A stretch of 19,942 nucleotides of DNA from Pseudomonadota bacterium (GTDB lineage Bacteria > Pseudomonadota > Alphaproteobacteria > Caulobacterales > Caulobacteraceae): contig JAEZHG010000335.1 in assembly GCA_023436945.1 (NCBI GenBank), forward strand, positions 1 through 19,942. Reading direction: 5' to 3'. Shown here piece by piece: positions 1-7,195 of this stretch (positions within the stretch are counted from its first letter, which is position 1; each line of letters starts with the position of its first letter). The notes under the pieces are model-generated. The model made no database searches. It was given only the letters and a program-made list of their open reading frames with translations, and was not told the DNA's origin. A program made the position numbers and the translations under genes.

Positions 1-1332
1 GAGGACTTCCTCCCCGCGCTCGAATCCTGCCGGCGCGAGGCCAGCGCCAGTTTCGGCAACCCGCAAGTCCTGCTCGAAAAATGGATCACCTCGACCCGGC
101 ACATCGAGGTCCAGGTGTTTGGCGACAGCCACGGCAATGTCGTCCACCTGTTCGAACGCGACTGCTCGATGCAGCGCCGTCACCAGAAGGTGGTCGAAGA
201 GGCTCCGGCCCCCGGCATGGACGATGCGACGCGCAATGAATTGTGCGCCGCCGCCGTCCGCGCCGCCAAGGCCGTGGACTATCGCGGGGCGGGCACTATC
301 GAGTTCATCGCCGACGGGTCTGAGGGTTTGCGTGCCGACCGCATCTGGTTCATGGAAATGAACACCCGCCTTCAGGTCGAACACCCCGTGACCGAAGAGA
401 TTACGGGCGTTGATCTGGTGGAATGGCAACTGCGTGTCGCCTCGGGAGAGCCGCTGCCGAAACGCCAAGAGGAGCTGTCGATCGACGGCTGGGCCATGGA
501 GGTCCGCCTCTATGCCGAGGACCCGACCAAGGGCTTCCTGCCGTCCATCGGCAAGCTGGATGTGTTCGACTATCCCGACCATCTGGTGCGCGTCGATACC
601 GGCGTAGAAGAGGGCGCAGAGATCAGCCCCCACTATGACCCGATGATCGCCAAGCTGATTGTCCATGGCGATACGCGCGAAGAGGCGATTGCCGACCTGC
701 GCTATGCGCTGGATGAAGGCGAGTGCGGGCCGCTGATTACCAATGCGGGCTTCCTCTACCGTCTGCTGGGTGACGAACAGTTTGCGGCGGGCACGGTCGA
801 TACGGGCCTGATCGGTCGCAAGCTGGAAGAGCTGACCGTGCGCCCCGAGCCTTCGGTGGAAGGACTGCAACTGGCGGCTGCTGTACTGATCGGTGGCGGG
901 CAGGGGGCGTGGGGGTCTTCGGGCGGTCTGCGCCTGAATGCGGCACCCAAGCGCCAGATGCGTCTCAGCGACCAGTTTGGCCGTGATTTCACTGTGGAAC
1001 TGGGTGAGCCGTCAGAGGGTCCAGCGCGTCGCCAAATTGCTCTCAACGAGGGTGGCGAGCGTCTGGTGCTCAAGCCATGGCGGGCTGTGGGTGGCGCGGA
1101 TGGCGGTGTCGGCTCTGGTTCGATCCTCGCACCCATGCCGGGCCGTGTGATTGCGGTCGAGGTGGCCGCAGGTGACACTGTGACCAAGGGGCAAAAGCTG
1201 CTGACCCTCGAAGCCATGAAGATGGAACACACCCTGACCGCCCCGTTCGACGGCGTGGTTCAGGAGGTGAACTGCACCTCTGGCGATCAGGTTCAGGTGG
1301 ATGCACTGCTGGTCAAGATAGACGGCGAGTAA
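1..1332 (+). CDS. acyl-CoA carboxylase alpha subunit (biotin carboxylase + biotin carrier), probably methylcrotonyl-CoA carboxylase; 5' partial
   Basis: The reading frame is open from base 1, so the gene begins upstream and 443 C-terminal residues are visible. The protein carboxylates a Lys-bound biotin with ATP and bicarbonate for a partner beta subunit. Visible parts are the end of the ATP-grasp domain (HIEVQVFGD near residue 35, CSMQRRHQK, then [14 protein letters not shown]), the biotin carboxylase C-terminal domain, a variable linker, and a biotinyl domain with LEAMKMEH, whose biotinylated Lys is codon 1219-1221. The short link between carboxylase and biotinyl domains and the WQLRVASGEPLP segment resemble methylcrotonyl-CoA carboxylase alpha (leucine degradation) more than the pccA at the other end of this window. 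That assignment is inference, and another acyl-CoA carboxylase is possible. A strong terminator follows. The true start and any upstream beta-subunit gene lie outside the window. Confidence 0.85.
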   Translation, partial: EDFLPALESCRREASASFGNPQVLLEKWITSTRHIEVQVFGDSHGNVVHLFERDCSMQRRHQKVVEEAPAPGMDDATRNELCAAAVRAAKAVDYRGAGTIEFIADGSEGLRADRIWFMEMNTRLQVEHPVTEEITGVDLVEWQLRVASGEPLPKRQEELSIDGWAMEVRLYAEDPTKGFLPSIGKLDVFDYPDHLVRVDTGVEEGAEISPHYDPMIAKLIVHGDTREEAIADLRYALDEGECGPLITNAGFLYRLLGDEQFAAGTVDTGLIGRKLEELTVRPEPSVEGLQLAAAVLIGGGQGAWGSSGGLRLNAAPKRQMRLSDQFGRDFTVELGEPSEGPARRQIALNEGGERLVLKPWRAVGGADGGVGSGSILAPMPGRVIAVEVAAGDTVTKGQKLLTLEAMKMEHTLTAPFDGVVQEVNCTSGDQVQVDALLVKIDGE

Positions 1333-1344
1333 GCCAATCAAATC

Positions 1345-1377
1345 AGGCCCGTAGGTATGGTCCTGCGGGCCTTTTTG
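1345..1377 (+). terminator. Rho-independent terminator after the biotin carboxylase gene
   Basis: AGGCCCGTAGG (1345-1355) pairs with CCTGCGGGCCT (1362-1372) to give an 11-bp stem with one T-G wobble and a six-base loop. A run of five T residues (1372-1376) follows. It lies 13 bases after the stop codon, so it separates the carboxylase gene from the secreted-protein cluster. Confidence 0.88.
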
Positions 1378-1384
1378 CTGCCTA

Positions 1385-1395
1385 TTGACTCAACT
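1385..1395 (+). promoter_or_regulatory. shared promoter/operator element TTGACTCAACT, copy 1
   Basis: The 11-base string TTGACTCAACT lies 49 bases before the ATG of the first secreted-protein gene and recurs exactly at 2032-2042 before its paralogue. It contains GACTC, a GANTC site (CcrM methylation target in Caulobacterales), inside a near-perfect palindrome TTGA-C-TCAA. TTGACT resembles a -35 hexamer and TATAAG (1395-1400) overlaps its end as a -10-like hexamer. Which of the two acts as promoter core is not resolved. Confidence 0.5.
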
Positions 1396-1444
1396 ATAAG
1401 CTGTATTCAGGCTTTGCCATTCTGACAAAACAGGAGGGTAAATC

Positions 1445-1946
1445 ATGATGTGTCGTTTAGGTTTTCTGGCCAGTGTATTGGCCTTGCTGGTCCCGTCATT
1501 GGCCCATGCGGGGGATGCGCAGTTCATGCCGTTGGATACGGCGGTGAACTATCATGCCTCCATAGCGTTGCCGCGCAGCACTGCTTCCTGTGACTTGATG
1601 ATGACCATGACCCACGCGGCAGACGGTCTAAGCGCAAAAGTCACGGCGGTGACCTCTTCGTGCGGCATCGCGGCCTATGGGCTGCCATGGGATGTTCTGA
1701 TCGAAACACCAGCCCCATCGGCATCCGGACCCGCGAGCAAACTGAGGGTCGTGGGGGTAAAGGGTGGGCAATTCGGTGGCCACATGTTCCGGGGCTGTTG
1801 TGGTTGATCGCATGACGGTTGGCGCAGGCGACATCACCATCCCGTCGATGACACTGGCCGGCACTCTTATGGGCATGCCTTACCCGTGCTCGGTCATAAG
1901 CTTGGACATGGTCCCGAACGTGCCGACAAGCATTCTACACTTGTAA
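1445..1946 (+). pseudogene. small secreted four-Cys protein (possibly PraB-like), broken by a single-base frameshift
   Basis: From ATG 1445, behind AGGAGG at 1432-1437, the frame runs only to a TGA at 1805-1807 (120 aa). It has a Sec signal peptide (cut after ...LAHA). The C-terminal half of the family continues in another frame from about 1764 to TAA 1944-1946. Removing one base, best a G in the GGG at 1762-1764, gives a 166-residue protein that aligns with the next gene (176 aa). Both then have the PW motif, exactly 18 residues from W to the L of LRV and 14 from that L to the third Cys, and all four mature Cys residues. The unshifted product would lose the last two Cys residues. This may be a real decayed paralogue, phase variation or a sequencing error. 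A PraB-like (alkane-oxidation activator) affinity is a recollection of the motif pattern, not established. Codon use is less uniform than in the intact copy. Confidence 0.7.
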
Positions 1947-2031
1947 GTAGATGAAGGCAGGATTCTCCTAAAAGTTGCAATTGCTGCGATGCGAAATTTA
2001 TAAACCACTGTTTTACAACTTTTTATACTTG

Positions 2032-2042
2032 TTGACTCAACT
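2032..2042 (+). promoter_or_regulatory. shared promoter/operator element TTGACTCAACT, copy 2
   Basis: This is an exact second copy of the 11-base element at 1385-1395, here extended by a flanking G to the 11-bp palindrome GTTGA-C-TCAAC (2031-2041). It lies 62 bases before the ATG of the intact secreted-protein gene, after an AT-rich stretch (1986-2031) unlike the rest of the window. It carries the same GACTC (GANTC) site. TGTAGA at 2042-2047 aligns with TATAAG of copy 1. It probably drives the secreted protein and the exporter operon. Confidence 0.5.
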
Positions 2043-2104
2043 GTAGATTGTGGAATGCTCAAGCTCGACCTCAATCGGAGGTTGTAAATGGGAGGGACAA
2101 TCCT

Positions 2105-2635
2105 ATGAAACGCATCATCGCTTCGTTCGCCGCTATGGCGGCTTTTGCCGCTGCTGCTCCGGCTATGGCCGGTGACCAGAACTTCACCCCGCACGGCGGC
2201 CTTCCGCTGTTTGAAGGGACTCTGGATGTCAGCCAGTCGATCGTCAGCACCACCTGTACTTCGACCTTCGCTGTCAGCTTCTCCAACGACGGCAAATACG
2301 CTGCTGTCTACGCTGCTGCCTTTAGCGGCACGAGCCTCTGCAATGGTCTGGTTCCGAGCAACTATCCTTGGCCGATCACCATCACGAATCCGGGCGTTGC
2401 GGGTTCGGGTGGTGCCGTCGATCTGCGTGTAGATAACATCTACATCAAGACCTCGGCAGGTTATTGCGATGGCGGTGTGAACGGCAAGTGGCTGTCTGCC
2501 GGCAACGGTGCCATCCAGTTCAATAACGCTTCGCTGCCGGGCAAGATCAAGGTCGGCTTGATCGAAGTGAATGCCGCTTGCAGCATCGATGGTACGCTCA
2601 CCGCGAACATCCCGACCACGGCTTCGCGTCTGTAA
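2105..2635 (+). CDS. small secreted four-Cys protein (possibly PraB-like), intact paralogue
   Basis: The 176-residue product has a Sec signal peptide (MKRII..., hydrophobic Ala-rich core, cleavage after AMA at about residue 22). The mature protein is small, rich in Gly, Ser, Thr and Asn, and has four Cys residues (51, 79, 121, 159), enough for two disulphides in the periplasm or outside. A PW motif sits at 88-89. The start is ATG 2105 because GGAGGG (2091-2096) precedes it by 8 bases and it gives a clean signal peptide; an upstream in-frame TTG at 2048 does not. It is a paralogue of the broken gene just upstream. Only 22 bases separate it from the ABC ATPase gene, so it is probably the first gene of the exporter operon and perhaps its cargo. 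The pattern recalls the PraB family of secreted Pseudomonas proteins, but the function is not known from sequence. Confidence 0.8.
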   Translation: MKRIIASFAAMAAFAAAAPAMAGDQNFTPHGGLPLFEGTLDVSQSIVSTTCTSTFAVSFSNDGKYAAVYAAAFSGTSLCNGLVPSNYPWPITITNPGVAGSGGAVDLRVDNIYIKTSAGYCDGGVNGKWLSAGNGAIQFNNASLPGKIKVGLIEVNAACSIDGTLTANIPTTASRL

Positions 2636-2657
2636 GGTACTGACTGGTTCAGGGCCA

Positions 2658-3335
2658 ATGCTGCGCCTCTTTGACATCAGTCATGGATACGGCCCGGCCC
2701 GATCGGGGACGAAAGTCCTCGATCGGGTGAACCTTATTGTAGAGCGCGGCTCGCTTTGTGCGCTGACGGGGGCGTCAGGGTCGGGCAAGTCCACGCTGCT
2801 GAACATTGCTGGTCTTCTCGACCAGCCGTCACATGGCTCGGTGGTTATCGACGGGATGGATGCCTCTAGCCTGCGCGCGCAACAGCGGGCAGAGCTGAGA
2901 AACCGCAAGATCGGTTTCATCTTCCAGTCTTTCCATCTGCTGCCGCGACTGACGGCACAGGAGAATGTGGCCCTGCCGTTGCTTCATCGCGGCGAGGGGA
3001 AGCTTCAGAGACTGGCGAAGGCCGAGGCCATGCTGGACCGCGTGGGCCTGTCGCATCGCCTGCATCACAAGCCCGAGGAAATGTCGGGTGGCCAGAGACA
3101 GCGCGTGGCCATCGCCCGCGCCCTCGTGACCCAGCCACAGTTGATCCTAGCCGACGAGCCGACCGGAAATCTGGACCGCCAGACCGGAGACGAGATCATT
3201 GCCCTGTTGCTCGAGGTCAATCGCACGCACGGGGTCACGATCCTGATCGTCACTCATGACCCGCTGGTCGCTGCCGCCTGTGACCGCACCATCGTGATGG
3301 CTGATGGTCGTGTGGTGGAGACCATGGCGGCATGA
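2658..3335 (+). CDS. MacB/LolD-type ABC exporter ATP-binding subunit
   Basis: This 225-residue nucleotide-binding subunit powers the permease encoded next. Walker A is GASGSGKST (residues 38-46), followed by a Q-loop in FIFQSFHLLPRLTAQEN, the signature MSGGQRQR, Walker B LILADEPTGNLD and the H-loop in THD. The LLPRLTAQENV and DEPTGNLD wording is typical of the MacB/LolD/FtsE family. The start is ATG 2658: the longer frame from 2571 would overlap the secreted-protein gene and add 29 residues without homology. AGGG at 2651-2654 serves as a weak ribosome site. Its stop overlaps the permease start (ATGA, 3332-3335), which suggests translational coupling. It is a separate polypeptide, whereas E. 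coli MacB has ATPase and membrane domains in one chain. Confidence 0.9.
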   Translation: MLRLFDISHGYGPARSGTKVLDRVNLIVERGSLCALTGASGSGKSTLLNIAGLLDQPSHGSVVIDGMDASSLRAQQRAELRNRKIGFIFQSFHLLPRLTAQENVALPLLHRGEGKLQRLAKAEAMLDRVGLSHRLHHKPEEMSGGQRQRVAIARALVTQPQLILADEPTGNLDRQTGDEIIALLLEVNRTHGVTILIVTHDPLVAAACDRTIVMADGRVVETMAA

Positions 3336-4504
3336 CCTCGGTGCGGGGGGAGTTGTTCAAGGCACTGGCCTATGAGGCCATGGCCAATCTCTATAACCAG
3401 AGACGCCGCTCGGTGCTGGCGCTTTTGGGTATTGTAATCGGCTCGGCGTCTATCGTTGCCCTGCTGACCATTGGCCACATCGCCGAACGCGAGGCCATGG
3501 CGCGGTTCGAGAGCATCGGCGTCAACTCCATCGCCATCATTCACAGCCAGCCCAATACGCCGTGGATCGATCCAGCGCGCGTCGAGCGGGCCATGGCGGA
3601 CGATCCGCGTATCCAGAGCGCCCATATCGCGGCGGTGGGTTCGGTGACCTATAGCGGGCGCGGCGAGGGGCGGATGGTGCAACTGGCCGGCATGACGCCG
3701 CAGGACATCGCCGCCGTCGCCCCCGCGATCATTTCGGGCCGCAGCCTGACGCCGCTGGATGCCTGCCAGCCAACCGTTCTGGCAGGTCATAAGTGGCAGG
3801 AAGAAACCGGACTTCGCGCGGGCGAGACCGTGTTCCTGAACGGCTATGGCTATACGGTCGTCGGCTTCATGGCCGCGGCTCCCCCGCAGGCACTGGGGTT
3901 CGTCAGCTTTGATCAGGCGATGGTCACCATGCTCGGCTGTACGGGTTCGGTGATGACGGGCGAAGGCGTGAACCAGATTTTGGTCCGCGTTGATCCCGAA
4001 GCCGACGCCGATGCACTGGGCCAGTCGCTGATCCAAGCCTTGGCCCCCGCGCCGGATGTGAAGCTGGAACTGCGTCAGGCCCGCGAGATGATCGAGGCTA
4101 TGAAAACCCAGTTGGCGCTGATGGGCGGCATCCTTCTGGCTGTGGGTTCGGTGTCTCTGCTGGTCGGGGGCATTGGCGTGATGAATGTCATGCTGATGGC
4201 CGTTTTGGAGCGCCGTCGCGAGATCGGATTGCGGGCGGCGCTGGGGGCATCGCCGCGCGATATCGCCCTGATGTTTCTGGCCGAGGCCTTGGTTCTATCG
4301 GTTGGTGGCGGGCTGCTTGGGGCGGTGATGGGTGTGGGGCTGGTGGCACTGGCCAGCCTGTTTCTGCCGTTCGGTTTTACCAGCAGCCTGGCGATTTTTG
4401 TGACCGGAACGGGTGTGGCGGCAAGTGTGGGACTGGTCTTTGGCCTTTACCCCGCGCTGTCGGCTGCCCGAACCCAGCCTGTGGAGGCGTTGCGTGCGGA
4501 CTAG
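3332..4504 (+). CDS. MacB-type ABC exporter permease (FtsX fold)
   Basis: The 390-residue membrane protein has the MacB layout: one N-terminal membrane segment (about 27-48), a long periplasmic domain (about 50-255, MacB_PCD type), then three C-terminal membrane segments (about 262-291, 312-345, 352-374). The conserved cytoplasmic loop VLERRREIGLRAALGASPRDI lies at about 291-311 and the ending YPALSAARTQPVEALR is diagnostic of the family. MacB-type pumps are mechanotransmitters: they do not carry substrate across the inner membrane but push periplasmic substrate through a TolC duct. That fits a Sec-exported cargo. The start overlaps the ATPase stop by four bases, and the end overlaps the outer-membrane factor gene by 11 bases. 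Confidence 0.9.
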   Translation: MTSVRGELFKALAYEAMANLYNQRRRSVLALLGIVIGSASIVALLTIGHIAEREAMARFESIGVNSIAIIHSQPNTPWIDPARVERAMADDPRIQSAHIAAVGSVTYSGRGEGRMVQLAGMTPQDIAAVAPAIISGRSLTPLDACQPTVLAGHKWQEETGLRAGETVFLNGYGYTVVGFMAAAPPQALGFVSFDQAMVTMLGCTGSVMTGEGVNQILVRVDPEADADALGQSLIQALAPAPDVKLELRQAREMIEAMKTQLALMGGILLAVGSVSLLVGGIGVMNVMLMAVLERRREIGLRAALGASPRDIALMFLAEALVLSVGGGLLGAVMGVGLVALASLFLPFGFTSSLAIFVTGTGVAASVGLVFGLYPALSAARTQPVEALRAD

Positions 4505-5963
4505 GGGGGATTTGTGGCTGGGGGCAGTCCTGTGGGCGGCGATGGCGGGGGCAGGCGAGGCACAAGTGCCATCCGCGCCCTATGTGCCGGATGCTGCCCG
4601 CGTTGCGACTGCGACCGAGGCCGAGGCGCTGACCCTGTCGCTGGAAGAGGCACTGGCGCTGGCCCTGCGGGATAACCGCAACATACGCGCTATGCGTCTG
4701 CGCCGCGTGGTTGAGCGGTTCGACGTGTTTCTGGTCCAGCGTTCCTATTGGCCGCAAGGCGGGGTGTCGCTACAGGCGGCTCGCCGCAAGAGCAGCAGCG
4801 GCGAGGAAAGCACCGACTGGAGCGCATCGCCCTATGTGTCGTGGCGCAGCCCCGTCGGCACGCGCGTCTCGGCCAACTGGTCCAATACGGGTGACGAGAC
4901 CTATGGATACGGGGGCTGGCGCTATTCCGACAGTTTGAATGTGTCGCTGTCGCAGCCTTTGCTGAGAGGGGCGGGGCTGGATGTGAATCTGGCGGCCCTT
5001 CGACAGTCACGGCGCACGGCGCGGCTTCAGGAACTGAATGAAGAGGCGACGCTGGCCGATACGGTGGCGCAGGTCATCGGTGCCTATCGCGACCTGTTGC
5101 AGGCCCAGTCTATGATCGCACTCAGCCGCCAGTCGCTGGAGCGGATGGAGGCCATGCTGGTCAACCACGAGGCACTGGTCGAGGCAGGGCGGATGGCCCC
5201 CGCTGATATCATCCAGACCCGCGCCAATCTGGCCAGCATGCGCCTGTCGCAACTGGACAGCGAGCGGCGCGTGACCGTGGCCCAGCGAAACCTACTTCAG
5301 CTTCTGGCGCTGGATCCGCGCCAGAATGTTCAGGTTATCGAGGATGTGACGGTCGAGCGGGTCATGCTCAATGCCGACGATGCGGTTGCTGCCGCTTTTG
5401 CTCTGCGCCGTGATTATCAGGGCCACAGGCTTGAGCTGGAGCGGTTGGAGGAAGAGCGACGCATTGCCCGCAACAACCGCCTTTGGGACCTGTCGCTGGT
5501 TGCGGGATTTAACCGCTATGACGACCACGGCAACGGCTTTGCGCCCCGCGAGGATCGCCGGATAGGCTTGCAGCTTGATATCCCCATAGCGGATTTCAGT
5601 GGCCGTCGCGGTGTGATGTCTGCGGATACGGCGGCCCATATCGGCAATCTTGCGCACGACGAACTGCGCGAGCGGATCGAGGGACAGGTCCGTGACGCGG
5701 TCGCCAATGTCGAGAGCATGTGGCGACAGGTAGAGGCGGCAGACATCTCGCTGGGGCTGGCGAAAAACGCCCTCGAGATCCAGCAGGAGCGCCTTCAGGC
5801 GGGGCGCAGCACAACCTTCGAGGTTCTGGCGATGGAGGCTTCTGTCCGCAATGCCGAGGCACAGGTTCTGTCGGCCCGTATCAACTATCTCAGTGCCCTG
5901 ACGGCCCTGGACCAACAGACAGGGAGGACCTTGCAGACATGGCAAATATCCTTGCAAAACTGA
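4494..5963 (+). CDS. TolC-family outer-membrane efflux protein
   Basis: This is a 489-residue outer-membrane factor forming a trimeric barrel and periplasmic tunnel. I place the start at GTG 4494, because GGAGG (4483-4487) precedes it by six bases and the product then begins with a signal peptide (MRTRGDLWLG..., cleavage near GEAQ at about residue 24). The frame is open upstream to 4413, but that extension lies inside the permease gene. Two repeated OEP domains are visible (about 48-240 and 270-470), with long helices such as LEEALALALRDNRNIRAMR and LEIQQERLQAGRSTTFEVLAME. The gene is part of the exporter operon: it overlaps the permease gene by 11 bases and the membrane-fusion gene by 25. 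A dedicated TolC within the operon suggests a specialised rather than general efflux system. Confidence 0.88.
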   Translation: MRTRGDLWLGAVLWAAMAGAGEAQVPSAPYVPDAARVATATEAEALTLSLEEALALALRDNRNIRAMRLRRVVERFDVFLVQRSYWPQGGVSLQAARRKSSSGEESTDWSASPYVSWRSPVGTRVSANWSNTGDETYGYGGWRYSDSLNVSLSQPLLRGAGLDVNLAALRQSRRTARLQELNEEATLADTVAQVIGAYRDLLQAQSMIALSRQSLERMEAMLVNHEALVEAGRMAPADIIQTRANLASMRLSQLDSERRVTVAQRNLLQLLALDPRQNVQVIEDVTVERVMLNADDAVAAAFALRRDYQGHRLELERLEEERRIARNNRLWDLSLVAGFNRYDDHGNGFAPREDRRIGLQLDIPIADFSGRRGVMSADTAAHIGNLAHDELRERIEGQVRDAVANVESMWRQVEAADISLGLAKNALEIQQERLQAGRSTTFEVLAMEASVRNAEAQVLSARINYLSALTALDQQTGRTLQTWQISLQN

Positions 5964-7195
5964 ACCGAAAGACGCTCGCTGTTTCGGGCCTTGGGGCCAT
6001 CGTGGCATTGGTTGCGGCGGTGATGGTCACGGGCGCGGGCGATGCGCCAGAGGCTGATGCGAACGAGCGTCAGGCCGTGGCGACGGTTGAACCCCTGAGG
6101 GTCGTGCGCACCTTTTCGGGACAGATCGTGGCGGGTGAACAGGCCGAGATGGTCTTTCACGCCGATGCCCGCATCAAGTCGCTGAACTTTGCCTATGGCG
6201 ACAAGGTCGAGGCCGGACAGTTGCTGGTGGCACTGGACCCCGCCGATATCCATCGCGCGCGGTCAGAAGCCATGATGGGCGTCATGCGGGCGCAAAACGA
6301 TGCCTCGCGCTATGCCCGATGGGATGACAGTCCGGAGATGCAGCGCGCACTGCGCACGCTGGAAAACGCCCGCTATGATCTGGATGAGACCGAGCGGCGC
6401 ACCGTCGATGCAGAGCGGCTCTATGATCGTGGCCTCATCTCGCGCTCTGAGTTCGAGAGCCAGAAGAGCCAGTTGCGCCAGCGCCAGCAGGCTTTAAGCG
6501 TGGCCGAGGAAGACTTGCACCGCAGCCAGCGCACCAAACACAGTTCAGAGGCGCGCATCGCCCATATTCAGGCCGATCTGGCACAGCGGGACTGGTTGAA
6601 CTCTGCGGCTTCTGCCTCGGGAGAAATCAGGGCGGCGCGGGCGGGCGTGATCGTTCGTCCCGCACGCGGTGGCGTGGGCGAAGACACCAGTCTTCACGCC
6701 GGAACCCGCGTGTCGAGGGGGCAGGTGTTTGCTGTAGTGGCGGCGCTGGATGGACTGGATGTGGCGTTCAAGCTGAACGAGGCCGATCTGGCCGCGATTG
6801 GCACCGGCATACCGGCCACGGTGCGTGGTTCGGGCTTTGCCGGACATGAGTTGGCGGGTGTGCTGCAATGGGTGGCAGGCGAGGCCATCGGCTCCAACAG
6901 CGGTAAGGCCGAGTTTGAAGCGCGGGTGCGCCTGAACCCGCTGGATGAGACGGTTCAGAAGCTAATCCGCGTAGGTATGACGGCGCAGATTTCCCTGACC
7001 CTGTATGAAAACCCCCGCGCCCTGACCGTGCCGATCGAGGCGGTAAAGGTGTTGGGCGATCAGGGCATGGTGACCGTGCTGGAGAACGGTTCAGAGCGGC
7101 AAATCAGGACCGTGAAACTGGGCCGCACGACGGCGGAAAAGGTCGAAGTCCTGTCAGGTCTGAAGGCGGGCGAAATGGTGGTCTGGACGCCTTAG
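5939..7195 (+). CDS. HlyD/MacA-family membrane-fusion (periplasmic adaptor) protein
   Basis: The 418-residue adaptor links the inner-membrane MacB-type permease to the TolC-like channel. It has a short cytoplasmic start, one membrane anchor (about 13-31), then two half-lipoyl segments (about 66-105 and 225-270) flanking an alpha-helical hairpin rich in Arg, Glu and Gln (about 103-222), followed by beta-barrel and membrane-proximal domains ending at EVLSGLKAGEMVVWTP. ATG 5939 is chosen because it gives the membrane anchor and AGGGAGG lies at 5921-5927. The frame is open upstream to 5720, but that stretch is inside the outer-membrane factor gene. It is the last gene of the plus-strand operon. 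Its TAG stop overlaps the stop of the convergent peptidase gene (TTAG, 7192-7195), leaving no room for a terminator between them. Confidence 0.87.
   Translation: MANILAKLNRKTLAVSGLGAIVALVAAVMVTGAGDAPEADANERQAVATVEPLRVVRTFSGQIVAGEQAEMVFHADARIKSLNFAYGDKVEAGQLLVALDPADIHRARSEAMMGVMRAQNDASRYARWDDSPEMQRALRTLENARYDLDETERRTVDAERLYDRGLISRSEFESQKSQLRQRQQALSVAEEDLHRSQRTKHSSEARIAHIQADLAQRDWLNSAASASGEIRAARAGVIVRPARGGVGEDTSLHAGTRVSRGQVFAVVAALDGLDVAFKLNEADLAAIGTGIPATVRGSGFAGHELAGVLQWVAGEAIGSNSGKAEFEARVRLNPLDETVQKLIRVGMTAQISLTLYENPRALTVPIEAVKVLGDQGMVTVLENGSERQIRTVKLGRTTAEKVEVLSGLKAGEMVVWTP

Noticed and set aside
1880..2677. Minus-strand frame of 265 aa opposite the secreted-protein gene
   Set aside because: The plus-strand gene has a ribosome site, signal peptide and paralogue. 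The antisense product has low-complexity Arg/Ser/Asp composition and no family resemblance.
3254..4036. Minus-strand frame of 260 aa inside the MacB-type permease gene
   Set aside because: It lies wholly over a gene with clear family motifs, and its His/Arg-rich translation shows no domain.
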